The notes beneath the pieces are model-generated. The model did not search any database and was not told where the DNA came from. It saw only the letters and a list, made by a program, of their open reading frames with translations. A program made the translations under genes and the position numbers. From Allacma fusca (taxonomy: Eukaryota; Arthropoda; Collembola; Symphypleona; Sminthuridae), in NCBI GenBank assembly GCA_947179485.1, contig OX359245.1, positions 30,305,067 through 30,369,066 on the forward strand: 64,000 nucleotides of DNA, given 5' to 3'. Each line of letters begins with the position of its first letter. The stretch's first letter is position 1. This document shows positions 10,147 to 20,528 of this stretch, piece by piece.

Positions 10147-10990
10147 AAACTACAATGGTGTGACACTTGGTTAGTTGGCGGGACTTTTAAGAGCTGCCAG
10201 TCAATTTTTTCTCCATTGTATACTGTTCAAGGATTGTTTAAAAATGTTGCAAAAATTATCAATACCTCCAGTTTATTAAATTGTTTGAAATAATTGAAAT
10301 AATCTTTGTTGTTGAACATGATAAAAATACTATACGTATTGTATGCAAAATGTAGAATTACATTATTTTGTGCATTTTGTATTAAGTTACTGCATTTGTT
10401 GGGTAATGGGAGTAAATGCATTTTCATTTCAAATTTTACATGGTAGGTACAAAAGTAATGATGACGATGGGGAAAAGGTCCGGAATTCGATTCGTTAACT
10501 GGAAGCCTTGGCGTTCATTCGTATTCCGGAAGTGGCGATGGCCTTTTTGGAACTTCGAAGTCAATTTTTGCAAACTGATCCAATCAGAGAGATATTCAAT
10601 TATTTTGAATCAAAATATTTTGGAAACAATTGGGAAGACGTCAGGTTTCCAATTCTATTCTGGAATATACGAGAACGCTTCCGAAATTGTCAACCAAGAA
10701 CAAACAACGGAAAGGAGGGCTGGCACTTTCGATTCAATAACATGCTCCCAAAGGTTCACCCACCCATGCATTCCAGCATTGACATGATACGCAGAGAGGA
10801 AAATCACTGGTTTTTGGAATGCCAAAAAATTGAAGCCGGTCATAAAATTCCGCGCAAACGAAAGAGTATCAAGGTCGATGACCGTTTGAAAAATATAATC
10901 GCATCACAAGAAGCACAGGTCTATCAAAACAATCTGCAGTTTCTTACCGCGGTTCAAACAGTGTTGCACGAATTTATGTGTGAGGCCTAA
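10147..10990 (+). pseudogene. FLYWCH / Mutator-like transposase, remaining exons
   Basis: After a TTACAG acceptor at 10,146, phase 0 continues from exon 2 and encodes the start of the MULE DDE domain: TWLVGGTFK followed by FSPLYTV. The family usually has DGTFK, so the first catalytic Asp is Gly here. The frame dies near 10,288 and the rest of the DDE domain is missing. From about 10,412 a second coding block reads DDDGEKVRNSIR, a TAA stop (10,496), then LEALAFIRIPEV. It runs through the family's C-terminal region (RTNNGKEGWHFRF) to a stop at 10,988-10,990. An AATAAA follows at 11,044. Between 9933 and 10,146 lies only intron sequence. Confidence 0.8.
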
Positions 10991-11501
10991 GAGAATACTT
11001 GTGTGTACAATATAATTATCAATATAATAATTAAATAATTGAAAATAAAAGTGAAAAGTGAAATTAAACTAGCGGGGATTACCGTAGTTATTTGTACCGT
11101 AATACCAATGTACAATTAGTAGTTGATATGTACATTTTGATAAAACCTTTTCGTAAATCTGTAATAGTTTTATTATTACTTCATTAATTATGAGCAGTAC
11201 AAATTTACCAAACTTAAGGTTATTCGTATAGGCATAATTAACCTACTCGGGATTATAAAGTTTTTTATTATAATAGAAATCGTAACAAACCGAAACATCT
11301 GCAATTATTTAAGACTAATTCGTGCATTTCATACATTAACTCTGTAACATTTCATCGATTTGGACATAAAATTAGTTTGGACCCCAAATATTTCCTAAAC
11401 GATGAAATTGTTGTTTTACTTGATTTACGTTAACCACTGACTATATGTGAGATGAGCGACTAATGCACCCTTGGACGGAAAATTAATTTGCGCTTTCAGC
11501 A
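10991..11501. other. Intergenic, nothing recognised
   Basis: AT-rich sequence downstream of the transposase remnant. Only the poly(A) signal at 11,044-11,049 can be assigned. Confidence 0.5.
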
Positions 11502-11509
11502 TTTCATTT

Positions 11510-12348
11510 CAGGGCTGGTCATTCGAATCGGAATTAAAATTGGAATAGGTATTTCATTCCTATTTTTGGTATTTTTATCGGAATTGGTATTTGTAAATAT
11601 ATTTTTTCAAGTATTTAAATCTACATTGAATCGAAAAGAAATATCTGTATTCGAATTAGTATTCAAAATATATTTGAATACTGTATCCAATGCTTAGATA
11701 TCCGAAAAAGCCGTGACATTTTGAAGTTTATCTCGTAAATTCAATCAACAAAAGTAGTTTTCAGTCAGCCATTACATAACTTGTTTAAACTACTCATTGG
11801 AATACAAAATTAGGATAATTTCTGTCTCCAGAAAATGAGGCTGTGCAACTATAATAATTATTTCTGGAAATAAATTTGCTGCAATGTGTATGCAATGAAT
11901 TCACTTGTCAATAATTTTCTCAAATGATGAAAAGGGGTCTAGTTTTGTCAGGGGAAAAAGCATGCAGCTCACTTTTTTACTACTAGAGTATCCCTGAAAA
12001 ACAAAGTGAATCAACAGGTTTTATAAGGTTATGATACATGTGCAGATTAAGCAGTAATGCCTTTATAAAATGGTCTGGCATATTTTCATTCATAATTGCC
12101 GAATTTAGGTACTTTCTGGTTTAAATTTAATTGCAAAGTTACAATGTTTTTCGAGACTCTAGTACCTCCATTTATTAATATTTAATAACTAAACTATTTG
12201 AATTATATTGGAATTCATAGAAAATATTCGAATAAATTGGATTGGAATTTTAATTTTTTGAAACAAATACATTTGAATTGGGATTGGAATCCGTTAGGAT
12301 TAATCTTAATCAGAATCGTATCCATATTTTTCGAATACTCCAGCCCTG
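11510..12348. mobile_element. hAT-like non-autonomous element with 8-bp TSD
   Basis: The ends CAGGGCTGG and CCAGCCCTG are perfect inverted repeats. An exact 8-bp duplication, TTTCATTT, flanks them (11,502-11,509 and 12,349-12,356), as expected of hAT transposition. The subterminal regions are full of variants of GAAT, GGAATT and ATTCGAATT (11,520-11,690 and 12,180-12,340). No transposase is encoded in the 839 bp, so it needs one in trans. Confidence 0.9.
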
Positions 12349-12482
12349 TTTCATTTTCATGAATTTTGTTTATAGGGGTACACAATGATTATAAATCGTA
12401 TTCTGAAATTAATTAATTTTCTTTCTCGTATTTTTACTAGCAGTGTCTCCCAATAGGCTACTGAAAATATTAATTTTAGCAA

Positions 12483-12836
12483 TTAAATCTGACCGGCGAA
12501 GTTTTCTCCGCGTAAAAATCTCTGCGTAAAAATCTCTGCGTAAAAATCTCTGCGTAAAAATCTCTGCGTAAAAATCTCTGCGTAAAAATCTCTGCGTAAA
12601 AATCTCTGCGTAAAAATCTCTGCGTAAAAATCTCTGCGTAAAAATCTCTGCGTAAAAATCTCTGCGTAAAAATCTCTGCGTAAAAATCTCTGCGTACAAA
12701 TCTCTGCGTACAAATCTCTGCGTAAAAATCTCTGCGTAAAAATCTGCGTAAAAATCTCCGCGTAGAAATCTCCAGCGGAATTTACGCGGCGTAAAATTCT
12801 CGGCGTAAAAATCCCCGGCGGAGTTTTCTCCGAACA
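12483..12836. repeat. 14-bp minisatellite, about 17 regular copies
   Basis: The unit CGTAAAAATCTCTG repeats from about 12,508 to 12,745 almost perfectly; two copies carry TACAAA. Diverged units follow to about 12,800. The array is bracketed by direct copies of CGGCGRAGTTTTCTCCG at 12,494 and 12,817. Because 14 is not a multiple of 3, the minus strand is open in more than one frame and yields the same repeating peptide, so the long minus-strand ORFs here are products of the array and not genes. Bases 12,839-13,097 hold no gene. Confidence 0.95.
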
Positions 12837-13097
12837 CGGTACAATTATTTGTATGAAATACTTACACTTATCTTTGGTTTCATATTGTTTCCTCCATTTT
12901 ACATTTTGTGAAATCCCACTGAATAAAATCTTTCTTGATATTATTTCAGTCTGTTTATAAGGCTGAAAATAAGCAACAAAATCAAACACTAGCCTTCTAC
13001 TGCTAACTACTTAGTACCCAGGAAGCTGATTTGTATTAAATTTAAAAATTACAATAAAATTAATAAAAAGACTCACCCCCAGTTGTTCTGTCAAAGG

Positions 13098-13804
13098 CTA
13101 AACCGGAACTAGGGTCACATTAAGTCTAAGCATCAACAATGGCCACTCGTACTTTCCATCCATGGAAAACACTCTTGATTTAGCGTCGTGAAACCGCGTG
13201 GCCATAATCTCCAGAATAAGTCGGCAAATCTTTAAAATGTAATTCCCAATCAGATTTTTCAAACTCAGGCAATTTAAATGAAAACGCGGAAGTAATGTTT
13301 ATTAGTAGCTTACATTAGATGACAAGCCACAAATCCCGAAGTCGCACCTTCCCAGGAAATAAACATCTCTAATAACAGATGTCAACTCCGACTCAGCACT
13401 CCGCTCCTTTTGAGTACGCCTTGTGTGGTTACTTTCGAAGCCCATTATCTTCCATTCAGGAGGTTTATACCTAAATCATTTAAATTTAAACGAAGGATTA
13501 CTTTGTGGCTCACGTTGATTTTCATAAAGAATTCATATTTTTTCAGGCAATTACTCTCAGTACACTTCATCAGGAGGCTAACGCTAAGATTTAAATCGAA
13601 CATAGATTTAGTCAATGGAATATATTTCCTTACTTGTTGCGTATACCCTTCAGAACAGTATGATCTTCGGAAGCAACAAAAATGGTTTTAAGGTCTTGAA
13701 CATTTTCAGGGTTATGGAATTTTGTTTTTACAATTTTCATAAAGTCGTCAATCGAATGGTAGGACTGGTTATATTCCGTCGTATCAGTTCTTCTAACCTG
13801 AATA
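13098..13804 (-). pseudogene. FUT8-like gene copy I, last three exons only
   Basis: Exons on the minus strand are 13,634-13,804, 13,314-13,470 and 13,098-13,229, with GT-AG borders and matching phases. They encode the catalytic C-terminal half of a FUT8-like fucosyltransferase: IQVRRTD, then YFLGRCDFGICGLSSN, then ICRLILEIMATRF, ending VPV-stop. The family motif RRTDK has lost its Lys here (RRTDT). The upstream exons are absent: 65 bp beyond the first exon the LTR element 2 is inserted, and after that element the DNA belongs to another part of the repeat unit. It is a truncated copy. Its exons match those of copy III more closely than those of copies II or IV. Confidence 0.85.
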
Positions 13805-13869
13805 CTAACCCATATAATTAAGCATTAGAAATAAAACACTCATTTCAGTTTCCAGTTTGCGGTATGTAC

Positions 13870-14401
13870 TGTAAAAAGAATTGCCTGGCTCAGAGCTATC
13901 TCTTTACTTCATGATTATAACGAGTACAACACTTTATTCAAACACATAAGCATCAATGTAATTCAATACAGTTTAGATAGGGCTTTCCCATCTACAACAA
14001 TAGCTACTCTTAAGTCAGGGTGGCCCCGACTCTTGAGACAGACTGCCTGCTCCAACCGGCAACAGGCCCTTTTATACCCTCTAGACTCCGATCTGATTGG
14101 TAGTACAACTTTCGGCCAACCAACCACTCTTTCTCACAAACACATTTAAAATTGATTTAAATTAAAATAGTAACAAACAATCTTCAAATACATGCATAAC
14201 TTCTGTGACTAAGACAGTAACATAATTATGTTACATATCTCCACCCTTATGAGGGGAAAATCTATACAATAATAATATTTTCTTGGTATCCCATTCAAAC
14301 TGTGTGACAATTTCAGATGAAATATTCCCCTTGTTATGGAACATTAACGGTACTTTCCCTAAACCCATACATACATCATAATGCACCTTTTCCTTACATT
14401 C
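13870..14401 (-). repeat. 3' LTR of element 2
   Basis: The plus-strand edge starts TGTAAAAAG and the shared sequence ends ACATTC. The canonical CA would be at 14,397-14,398, but both copies share three more bases, and the target duplication fits only if those are included. The end of the third ORF lies inside it. Confidence 0.9.
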
Positions 14402-14953
14402 TTGAAAATAAAATACTAAAATTTTATATTCAGGAGTTTTCTTCAATTTGAAATTTATATTAGTGAAGTCCATCATCATTGAAGAAAGTTGAGAAGCATT
14501 AATGGTGACAACATCTGGAATAACTACAGGGTGACTTTTCTGTATTACCATAGTTACTGCTGGTTCAGGATTGACTGGTTGAATTTGTACAATAGCTGGT
14601 TTTGGCACAAATGGAATATACTTCGAATGATTTAAAGGAGTTTTTTGAATTCTGTTCTTCGTTACTGCATACTTGATCTCACTCAACTTCCTCTTGCTCT
14701 CATTAATCAAGAATGTCTGATGCTTTTTTTCAACATTTACCTTTTCTTCCTCTTTAATTTTGTCCCATTCGGTTTTGCTATCTGCACAATACAAACTCCA
14801 TGCCTCCTTTCTTAAATTCTCGTGATACGCCATTGATTTCGCCAAATCTTTTCTCAATTTAGAAGGTTTCTTTTTCTTATCCTTTCGCCTAGCCTCTATC
14901 ATGGATGCCACCAACGGAGTACTACGCAATGCTCGAGCTCGATCCTTAATCAA
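14231..14953 (-). CDS. Element 2 third ORF, unknown protein
   Basis: The ORF has 240 codons from ATG, placed between pol and the 3' LTR where envelope genes sit in other elements. The N-terminal 100 residues are rich in Lys, Arg and Glu (RRKDKKKKPSKLRKD, then an EEEKVNVEKKHQ stretch) and probably helical. A Pro/Val-rich linker and a more hydrophobic C terminus follow. There is no signal peptide and no membrane segment, so it is not an envelope protein. The last 57 codons lie in the LTR, so the 5' LTR carries that end of the frame too. I do not recognise it. A nucleic-acid binding accessory protein is a guess. Confidence 0.6.
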   Translation of the reverse strand: MIKDRARALRSTPLVASMIEARRKDKKKKPSKLRKDLAKSMAYHENLRKEAWSLYCADSKTEWDKIKEEEKVNVEKKHQTFLINESKRKLSEIKYAVTKNRIQKTPLNHSKYIPFVPKPAIVQIQPVNPEPAVTMVIQKSHPVVIPDVVTINASQLSSMMMDFTNINFKLKKTPEYKILVFYFQECKEKVHYDVCMGLGKVPLMFHNKGNISSEIVTQFEWDTKKILLLYRFSPHKGGDM

Positions 14954-15635
14954 CTTCTTTGCTATTGATTATAATAACAACGTTAGGTATTTCATTAACT
15001 TTATTCCTAATAATGCTTCACAATTCACATATTAACTTTAAATAATATACCGGCTTCATCTCTCTGAGGTAAATTATAGGCCGAAACAGAAAAAGGCTTC
15101 ATAATCAATTATTCAGTGGAAAATGAAATGGTAAAACTGATGATCTAAAATTATGCACTTCCCTTCTGGACTGATAGCTTAGTACTGAATCATGATTTTA
15201 TTATTGATATTCTGCTATATTTACAAGATTGTTATTTCACATTTATCCTTAGTGACAATATTAATAATTGTCAACCTGATAAACCATCCGCCCATGCGGA
15301 TGATACTGTTTAAAGCATATACATAATACTCGGCCATTTATTTTTATTATAAAATCAAAAACAAATTATGTTTGTGTTAATACCCCCATAAAATAAATCA
15401 CTACTTCTCTCATTAAAATACTGATACCTTTTATCTTAATATTCAAATTTATATGTGAGCTTCCATGCTGATTCTATCCGACCATTTTACTACCATTGTG
15501 TTCTATTTCGTATAACACATCAGACGGAAGTTTCAACTTCCATTTATACAACACATTTATGCAATTCACTCCTTCTCAATTACTCTCTCTGCTCCATTCA
15601 CTCTTACATTTTATTCTCAATTGCCGTTTACTCCT
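14954..15635 (-). other. Element 2 spacer between pol and the third ORF
   Basis: This is about 680 bp of AT-rich sequence without a credible ORF on the element's strand. Nothing else is recognised. Confidence 0.5.
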
Positions 15636-17636
15636 TCATATGTCATCTGTGTATATCTTTGAAATATTTTGAACATCTGCTACTGCTTGTTTCAGACGAG
15701 ATAAATGGACACGTCCTATAATTTTGGAGGACTTCTGGCATTTGAGCTCACAAATATTATTAGTACACATTTTATTTATTATAAATGGGCCACAGTATTT
15801 TTTGCAAAGAGAGCTAGTGATCCCTTTTGCTGCATTAGAAATATTCAATGCCATTGTATATACTAAATCACCTTCTGCATATTTCGCTTCTGATTTATTT
15901 TTATTATAAATCGCCAAATATCGTAATTGATTATCTTGTGTATTAGATTTTGCAATATTTAATATAGATTGAATACGATTATTAATATCATCACTACGAT
16001 CTATATTTGACAAATTAATTTTCAATTTAGAGTCACAAGGTGTTCTTAGTTCTCTACCAAAATTCAAATATGCAGATGAAAATCCAGTTGTATCATTAAC
16101 AGAAGAATTAACAGCAAAAGCAATTTCATCTAGCTTACAGTCCCATTCAACGCATGATTTAATTTGGGTAATTATTCTGTCTTTTATTGTTCTATTATAT
16201 CTCTCGCAAGGATTACTTTGTGGATGATAAGAAGCAATTTTCCATGATTTAACACCCAGAGATTTACACCATTGTTGAAATTTATTGCTAGTAAATTGTT
16301 TAGCATTATCAGTTAATATTGTAATTGGGAATCCCCATTTCAAAAATACTACCCAAAGACGTTTAATTATAGTTGCAGCAGTGGCTGCTCTCAATCCAAA
16401 CAGTTCGATATATTTCGTTGAATTGCACATTACAACTAATAAATATTTATTTCCCTTACGTCCTTTTATATAAGGTCCACAAATGTCACAAAGTACGTTG
16501 TCCCATGGTTCTCCAACATTATGTGATGAACCTATCCCGACATTACATGTTCTGGCTGCTTTGGATTTCTGGCATATTTCACATTTATTAACAAACCTTA
16601 CGATTTCTTTATGCATACCTTTCCAATAAAAGCGCTCCTCAATCCTCTTAAATGTTTTATGGATTCCCATATGTCCTGAAATGTCCCTCCCATGAAAATA
16701 ATGCATAATTGTATTTACTAACATTGTTGGTAACCATATTTTATAAAATTTGCAATCATTCTCCCATGGTTTATGGAGAGCTCCTACATATTTATATAAG
16801 CATCCATCATTGGCTACAACTGCATCTCTAGATAGTTTAACTATAAAATTATCTGTATCTGGATCAGTATCTTTGCAATATTCCATAACTTCCGATAAAA
16901 TTTTATCTTCATTTTGACATTTTATTAAAGTTTTCCTATCAGGACATTCTATATTATGAATTAAATTTACCTCATACATTCTCGATAAAGCATCTGCAGC
17001 TTCATTATGTATACCTTTTCTATAAATGACATTAAATTCGTATCCCTGCAATTCCAACATCCATCTAGCTATCCTACCTGTAGGATCCTTTATAGTTTTA
17101 AGAAATGTAAGAGGTTTATGATCAGTTTCCACTGTAAATTTAGTCAATTCTATAAAACCTCTAAATTTCCGAATACCAAAAATGATTGCTAATGCCTCTT
17201 TCTCAGTTGTTGAATAATTTTGTTCTGATTTCCTCAAACTTCTACTAGCAAACCAAATTGGATATCTTACCCCTTCTCTTTCTTGCATCAGTATAGCAGA
17301 AATACCAGTATCACACGCATCAGTAATTATAATAAATGGTTCATTTAAATTAGGCATGTATAAACATGTTGCTTCCTTTAATTCTTCCTTAAAATAATCA
17401 ACAGCATCTTGACAATCTTGGGTCCATACAAATTTAGTATTCTTCATCAACAATCTATATAGTGGTCTGGCCTGATAATCAAATTTCTCAAAGAAATGTC
17501 TATAAAATCCCACAAATCCTAGAAATTTTTGTACCCCTTTCACATTATTTGGAATAGGATACTCTTTTAATAATTGACATTTTTCTTTTAAAGGCCTATA
17601 TTTTCCTTCTCCAATTAGATAACCCAAAAATACCAT
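15636..17636 (-). CDS. pol: Element 2 truncated Pol: RT end, RNase H, integrase
   Basis: The 666 codons start with FLGYLIGEG, the part of RT just before the connection domain. The RT palm with its DD box and the whole protease are absent. RNase H is complete in its visible motifs (TDACDTG near residue 105, ETDHKPL near 170). The integrase has the HHCC finger (HGRDISGHMGIHKT...CEICQ) and Asp near 382 (CDICGPY), Asp near 444 (LTDNAKQF) and Glu near 477 (NPCERYNRTIK). The C terminus has a short GPF-like segment (KKYCGPFIINK). The ORF opens only 45 nt after the gag stop, with a TAG directly before its ATG, which marks the internal deletion. How it would be translated is unclear. Confidence 0.85.
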   Translation of the reverse strand: MVFLGYLIGEGKYRPLKEKCQLLKEYPIPNNVKGVQKFLGFVGFYRHFFEKFDYQARPLYRLLMKNTKFVWTQDCQDAVDYFKEELKEATCLYMPNLNEPFIIITDACDTGISAILMQEREGVRYPIWFASRSLRKSEQNYSTTEKEALAIIFGIRKFRGFIELTKFTVETDHKPLTFLKTIKDPTGRIARWMLELQGYEFNVIYRKGIHNEAADALSRMYEVNLIHNIECPDRKTLIKCQNEDKILSEVMEYCKDTDPDTDNFIVKLSRDAVVANDGCLYKYVGALHKPWENDCKFYKIWLPTMLVNTIMHYFHGRDISGHMGIHKTFKRIEERFYWKGMHKEIVRFVNKCEICQKSKAARTCNVGIGSSHNVGEPWDNVLCDICGPYIKGRKGNKYLLVVMCNSTKYIELFGLRAATAATIIKRLWVVFLKWGFPITILTDNAKQFTSNKFQQWCKSLGVKSWKIASYHPQSNPCERYNRTIKDRIITQIKSCVEWDCKLDEIAFAVNSSVNDTTGFSSAYLNFGRELRTPCDSKLKINLSNIDRSDDINNRIQSILNIAKSNTQDNQLRYLAIYNKNKSEAKYAEGDLVYTMALNISNAAKGITSSLCKKYCGPFIINKMCTNNICELKCQKSSKIIGRVHLSRLKQAVADVQNISKIYTDDI

Positions 17637-17681
17637 CTAAATTAATATGAGGATGTATATTATCCATCTGAACTTCCCTCA

Positions 17682-19271
17682 CTACTTGTTCAGAGGATGA
17701 GCATTTCCCTGATTATTGGAACGATTTCTATCTTCAGATGGATCACGACTACTTGATTTATTATTATGATTCGAATTAAAGTTCTGCTCATTACCGCTGG
17801 GTTTATTGTATCTTGTACGACTTCTATCATTCTGATCCTGTTTGGGTTGATTATTGTCATTTTGATTATTATCATTTGTCTCATTCCGTGGATATGGACT
17901 ATTACTCCTTTGGAATCCTCCATTTGATTTATTCGGACCATTATTTGCAAAATTCCTCTGATTACCTGATGGACTATGACTTCGAGAATTATTTCCATTA
18001 TTATAATTATTACCATTATTCTCCTTGTATCTCCAATTATTGGAACTATCGGCCTCATTAGTATTAAATCGACTTTTATTAATTGGTCTAGGATGAAAAG
18101 CGCTAAACTGATCAAAAGAACTTTTCTGAATATCTGGTACATTCTTATTATACCTATTATTCTCACTTATTGGTTTACTTTCCTTGTAAGCTAATGCTGG
18201 TTCAAGTCCTTGATTCGGAATAGGTACTCTATATTCTCTATCTAAAGCAACACTGTTCTGGGCTTCATATGAAATCTCCATTAGCTCTCTAATGCTTCGA
18301 TACTCTCTACGAAAAGAAAGAACTTTCGCCCTATATTGTGGGTGCATCAACTCAATAACCTTATCAATTCGTTCTGATTCAGACATAGAAGCATCTATTC
18401 TCTCATAATAATCATCAATCACACAAATAAATTTGGAAAGTGGTTCTTCAATACCCTGGTATCTATAATCCAAATCTCTTAACATCTTCTTTCGATAATT
18501 TCCGGCCTGAAACTCCTTACGAAAATAGATTTTAAATTCATTAAAAGATCCAAAATCAAACATCTTCCTAACTCTCCGAAACCAAAGAAATGCATCCTCT
18601 ACTAATGCGTATGGAATTACCAATCTCAACATGTCCTCATCACTCTGTCCTGTAGCCACCTGATATTTTTCTAATTCCAACAAAAAATCGTAGGGTGTTT
18701 TCTGTTCATGAGATCCAGCATATTTAGGAATAACAACGTCCTTGGCTTTTAAAGATTTATTTCCATTCCCATTAAATAAATTTCTACCATTTGGTCTAAT
18801 ATCATCGTATCTTCCATTATTGATTTGATCAAACCGCATCCCATTACCACTTTCCTTTCCAAAATTAATTCCACCATTCACTCCATTAAATCTCATATTT
18901 TGATATAAATCATCATTATACGTCCTCTCATTCCTAATTCCCGGAGTTATTCTATTTGGATCATTTTCCTGAACTGATGATAATTGTCCCAACCTATTCT
19001 CAAACTGCGATAGTCTTTGATCAATAGTAGATAGCTTACTATTCAATAATGAAGTTATCTGCTCCATAAAATCTGCTTGAGGATTCCTAATATCAGGACT
19101 TCCTATTTCACTACCCATCGAAACATCCGCAGCATCATTCCTACTATTTGCCCTAAGAGCACTGGCACGTCTAGTTTGCATTGGCATTTTTAATTTAAAA
19201 AAAAAATCACTTGATGTATTACAATTCCGAAACAAATTGGCATAGATTTGTTCATTTAAATAATAATTCAA
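17682..19271 (-). CDS. gag: Element 2 Gag
   Basis: The ORF has 529 codons; the likelier start is the second Met (MPMQTRRAS, about residue 29), close to a basic N terminus. A capsid-like region at about 175-320 (VIPKYAGSHEQKTPYDFL, then FLWFRRVRKMFDFGSF) matches the Ty3/gypsy Gag core. The last 150 residues are extremely rich in Asn, Arg, Ser and Gln. No CCHC zinc knuckle is present, unlike element 1, so RNA binding would depend on the basic N/R-rich tail. It is followed at 45 nt by the truncated pol. Confidence 0.8.
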   Translation of the reverse strand: MNYYLNEQIYANLFRNCNTSSDFFFKLKMPMQTRRASALRANSRNDAADVSMGSEIGSPDIRNPQADFMEQITSLLNSKLSTIDQRLSQFENRLGQLSSVQENDPNRITPGIRNERTYNDDLYQNMRFNGVNGGINFGKESGNGMRFDQINNGRYDDIRPNGRNLFNGNGNKSLKAKDVVIPKYAGSHEQKTPYDFLLELEKYQVATGQSDEDMLRLVIPYALVEDAFLWFRRVRKMFDFGSFNEFKIYFRKEFQAGNYRKKMLRDLDYRYQGIEEPLSKFICVIDDYYERIDASMSESERIDKVIELMHPQYRAKVLSFRREYRSIRELMEISYEAQNSVALDREYRVPIPNQGLEPALAYKESKPISENNRYNKNVPDIQKSSFDQFSAFHPRPINKSRFNTNEADSSNNWRYKENNGNNYNNGNNSRSHSPSGNQRNFANNGPNKSNGGFQRSNSPYPRNETNDNNQNDNNQPKQDQNDRSRTRYNKPSGNEQNFNSNHNNKSSSRDPSEDRNRSNNQGNAHPLNK

Positions 19272-19471
19272 AATTTATATCGTATTTTCAAAAAGAAAAT
19301 TTGTTCAATTGGATAATAATTTAAAAGTCACTTTTTCATTTATATTCAAAAAAATTTGGGCATAGTTTTGTTTAAATTTCCATAATAATTGAATTTCAAA
19401 AATAAAATCAATGTCACAATTTACTTTCTCAAAAAAAAAATAATCTCAATTGGATTCTTTCGGTTGAGCAA

Positions 19472-20003
19472 TGTAAAAAGAATTGCCTGGCTCAGAGCTA
19501 TCTCTTTACTTCATGATTATAACGAGTACAACACTTTATTCAAACACATAAGCATCAATGTAATTCAATACAGTTTAGATAGGGCTTCCCCATCTACAAC
19601 AATAGCTACTCTTAAGTCAGGGTGGCCCCGACTCTTGAGACAGACTGCCTGCTCCAACCGGCAACAGGCCCTTTTATACCCTCTAGACTCCGATCTGATT
19701 GGTAGTACAACTTTCGGCCAACCAACCACTCTTTCTCACAAACACATTTTAAATTGATTTAAATTAAAATAGTAACAAACAATCTTCAAATACATGCATA
19801 ACTTCTGTGACTAAGACAGTAACATAATTATGTTACATATCTCCACCCTTATGAGGGGAAAATCTATACAATAATAATATTTTCTTGGTATCCCATTCAA
19901 ACTGTGTGACAATTTCAGATGAAATATTCCCCTTGTTATGGAACATTAACGGTACTTTCCCTAAACCCATACATACATCATAATGCACCTTTTCCTTACA
20001 TTC
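19472..20003 (-). repeat. 5' LTR of element 2
   Basis: Upstream LTR for the minus-strand genes. It is nearly identical to 13,870-14,401. The first internal bases on the minus strand are TTGCTCAACCGAAAG, which should hold the primer binding site, but no tRNA was matched. A 200-bp leader follows before gag. Confidence 0.9.
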
Positions 20004-20007
20004 GTAC

Positions 20008-20528
20008 AGTCATACTAGCAGTTAATTAGTTAAAATTTGAGCCTTAAATGCCTGAACAAGGAAACATTTGAGTGTATTTCTAGCACAATATTTCTCTCTG
20101 AATTCTCGAAGCTGAATTTTATTCAGTATGTAAAATGACAATGCATTTCTAGTATTCTTCCCTAATTGTAAGACAGCCCATGTACGGCATTTGTTGCAAT
20201 TTGTTAGACAATTGCTGATATTTTGTTGATATTTTGTTGATATTATGCGCTGAGCATCTAGAATAGAAATTTCGTCATACCCTAAATAACAAATCAAAGA
20301 AGGTTAGTACTGTGTCAAAGATATATCGTATATCCATCCTACATATTGTTCAAGGAAGTCCATGAAATGCTTTATTGGAACATGGTCAGACTCAATTATC
20401 AGAGTTCAAATATGCAGAGTTCGGGAGAGGTCACAAAACGTCAATCTTATTGTGAAGCATTTTCGAATTTTTATTATAAATCTGACATTTCAAAATGATT
20501 TCGTATTTTGCATTTACACTCATGCTTA
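20008..20528. other. 3' flank of FUT8-like copy II, part of a duplicated block
   Basis: The sequence is repeated at 29,715-30,301 and partly at 40,996-41,260. It carries two copies of a TTTTGTTGATAT unit (20,218-20,246) that is expanded at 29,905-30,042. No gene is visible. Confidence 0.6.

Larger units (their letters stand above)
13870..20003 (-). mobile_element. LTR retrotransposon, element 2, deleted in PR-RT
   Basis: Direct repeats at 13,870-14,401 and 19,472-20,003 (532 bp) differ by about two bases. A 4-bp duplication GTAC flanks the element (13,866-13,869 and 20,004-20,007). Removing the element restores an intron sequence similar to that of copy III near 35,300. On the minus strand: 5' LTR, leader, gag, a truncated pol with RNase H and integrase, and a third ORF that runs into the 3' LTR. 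Protease and nearly all of RT are missing, so it cannot move without help, yet its LTRs show that it moved recently. The LTR edge on one side reads GAATGTAAGG instead of starting TG. Confidence 0.9.

Noticed and set aside
12500..12770. Possible CRISPR array
   Set aside because: The 14-bp units are directly adjacent with no spacers, and the context is eukaryotic.
12409..12989. Long minus-strand ORFs with the repeating peptide YAEIFTQRFLRR
   Set aside because: They are translations of the 14-bp tandem repeat in overlapping frames. No start, splice or domain evidence supports a gene.
14231..14953. Envelope gene for element 2
   Set aside because: The ORF is in the right place, but there is no signal peptide, no transmembrane helix and no Cys-rich ectodomain.
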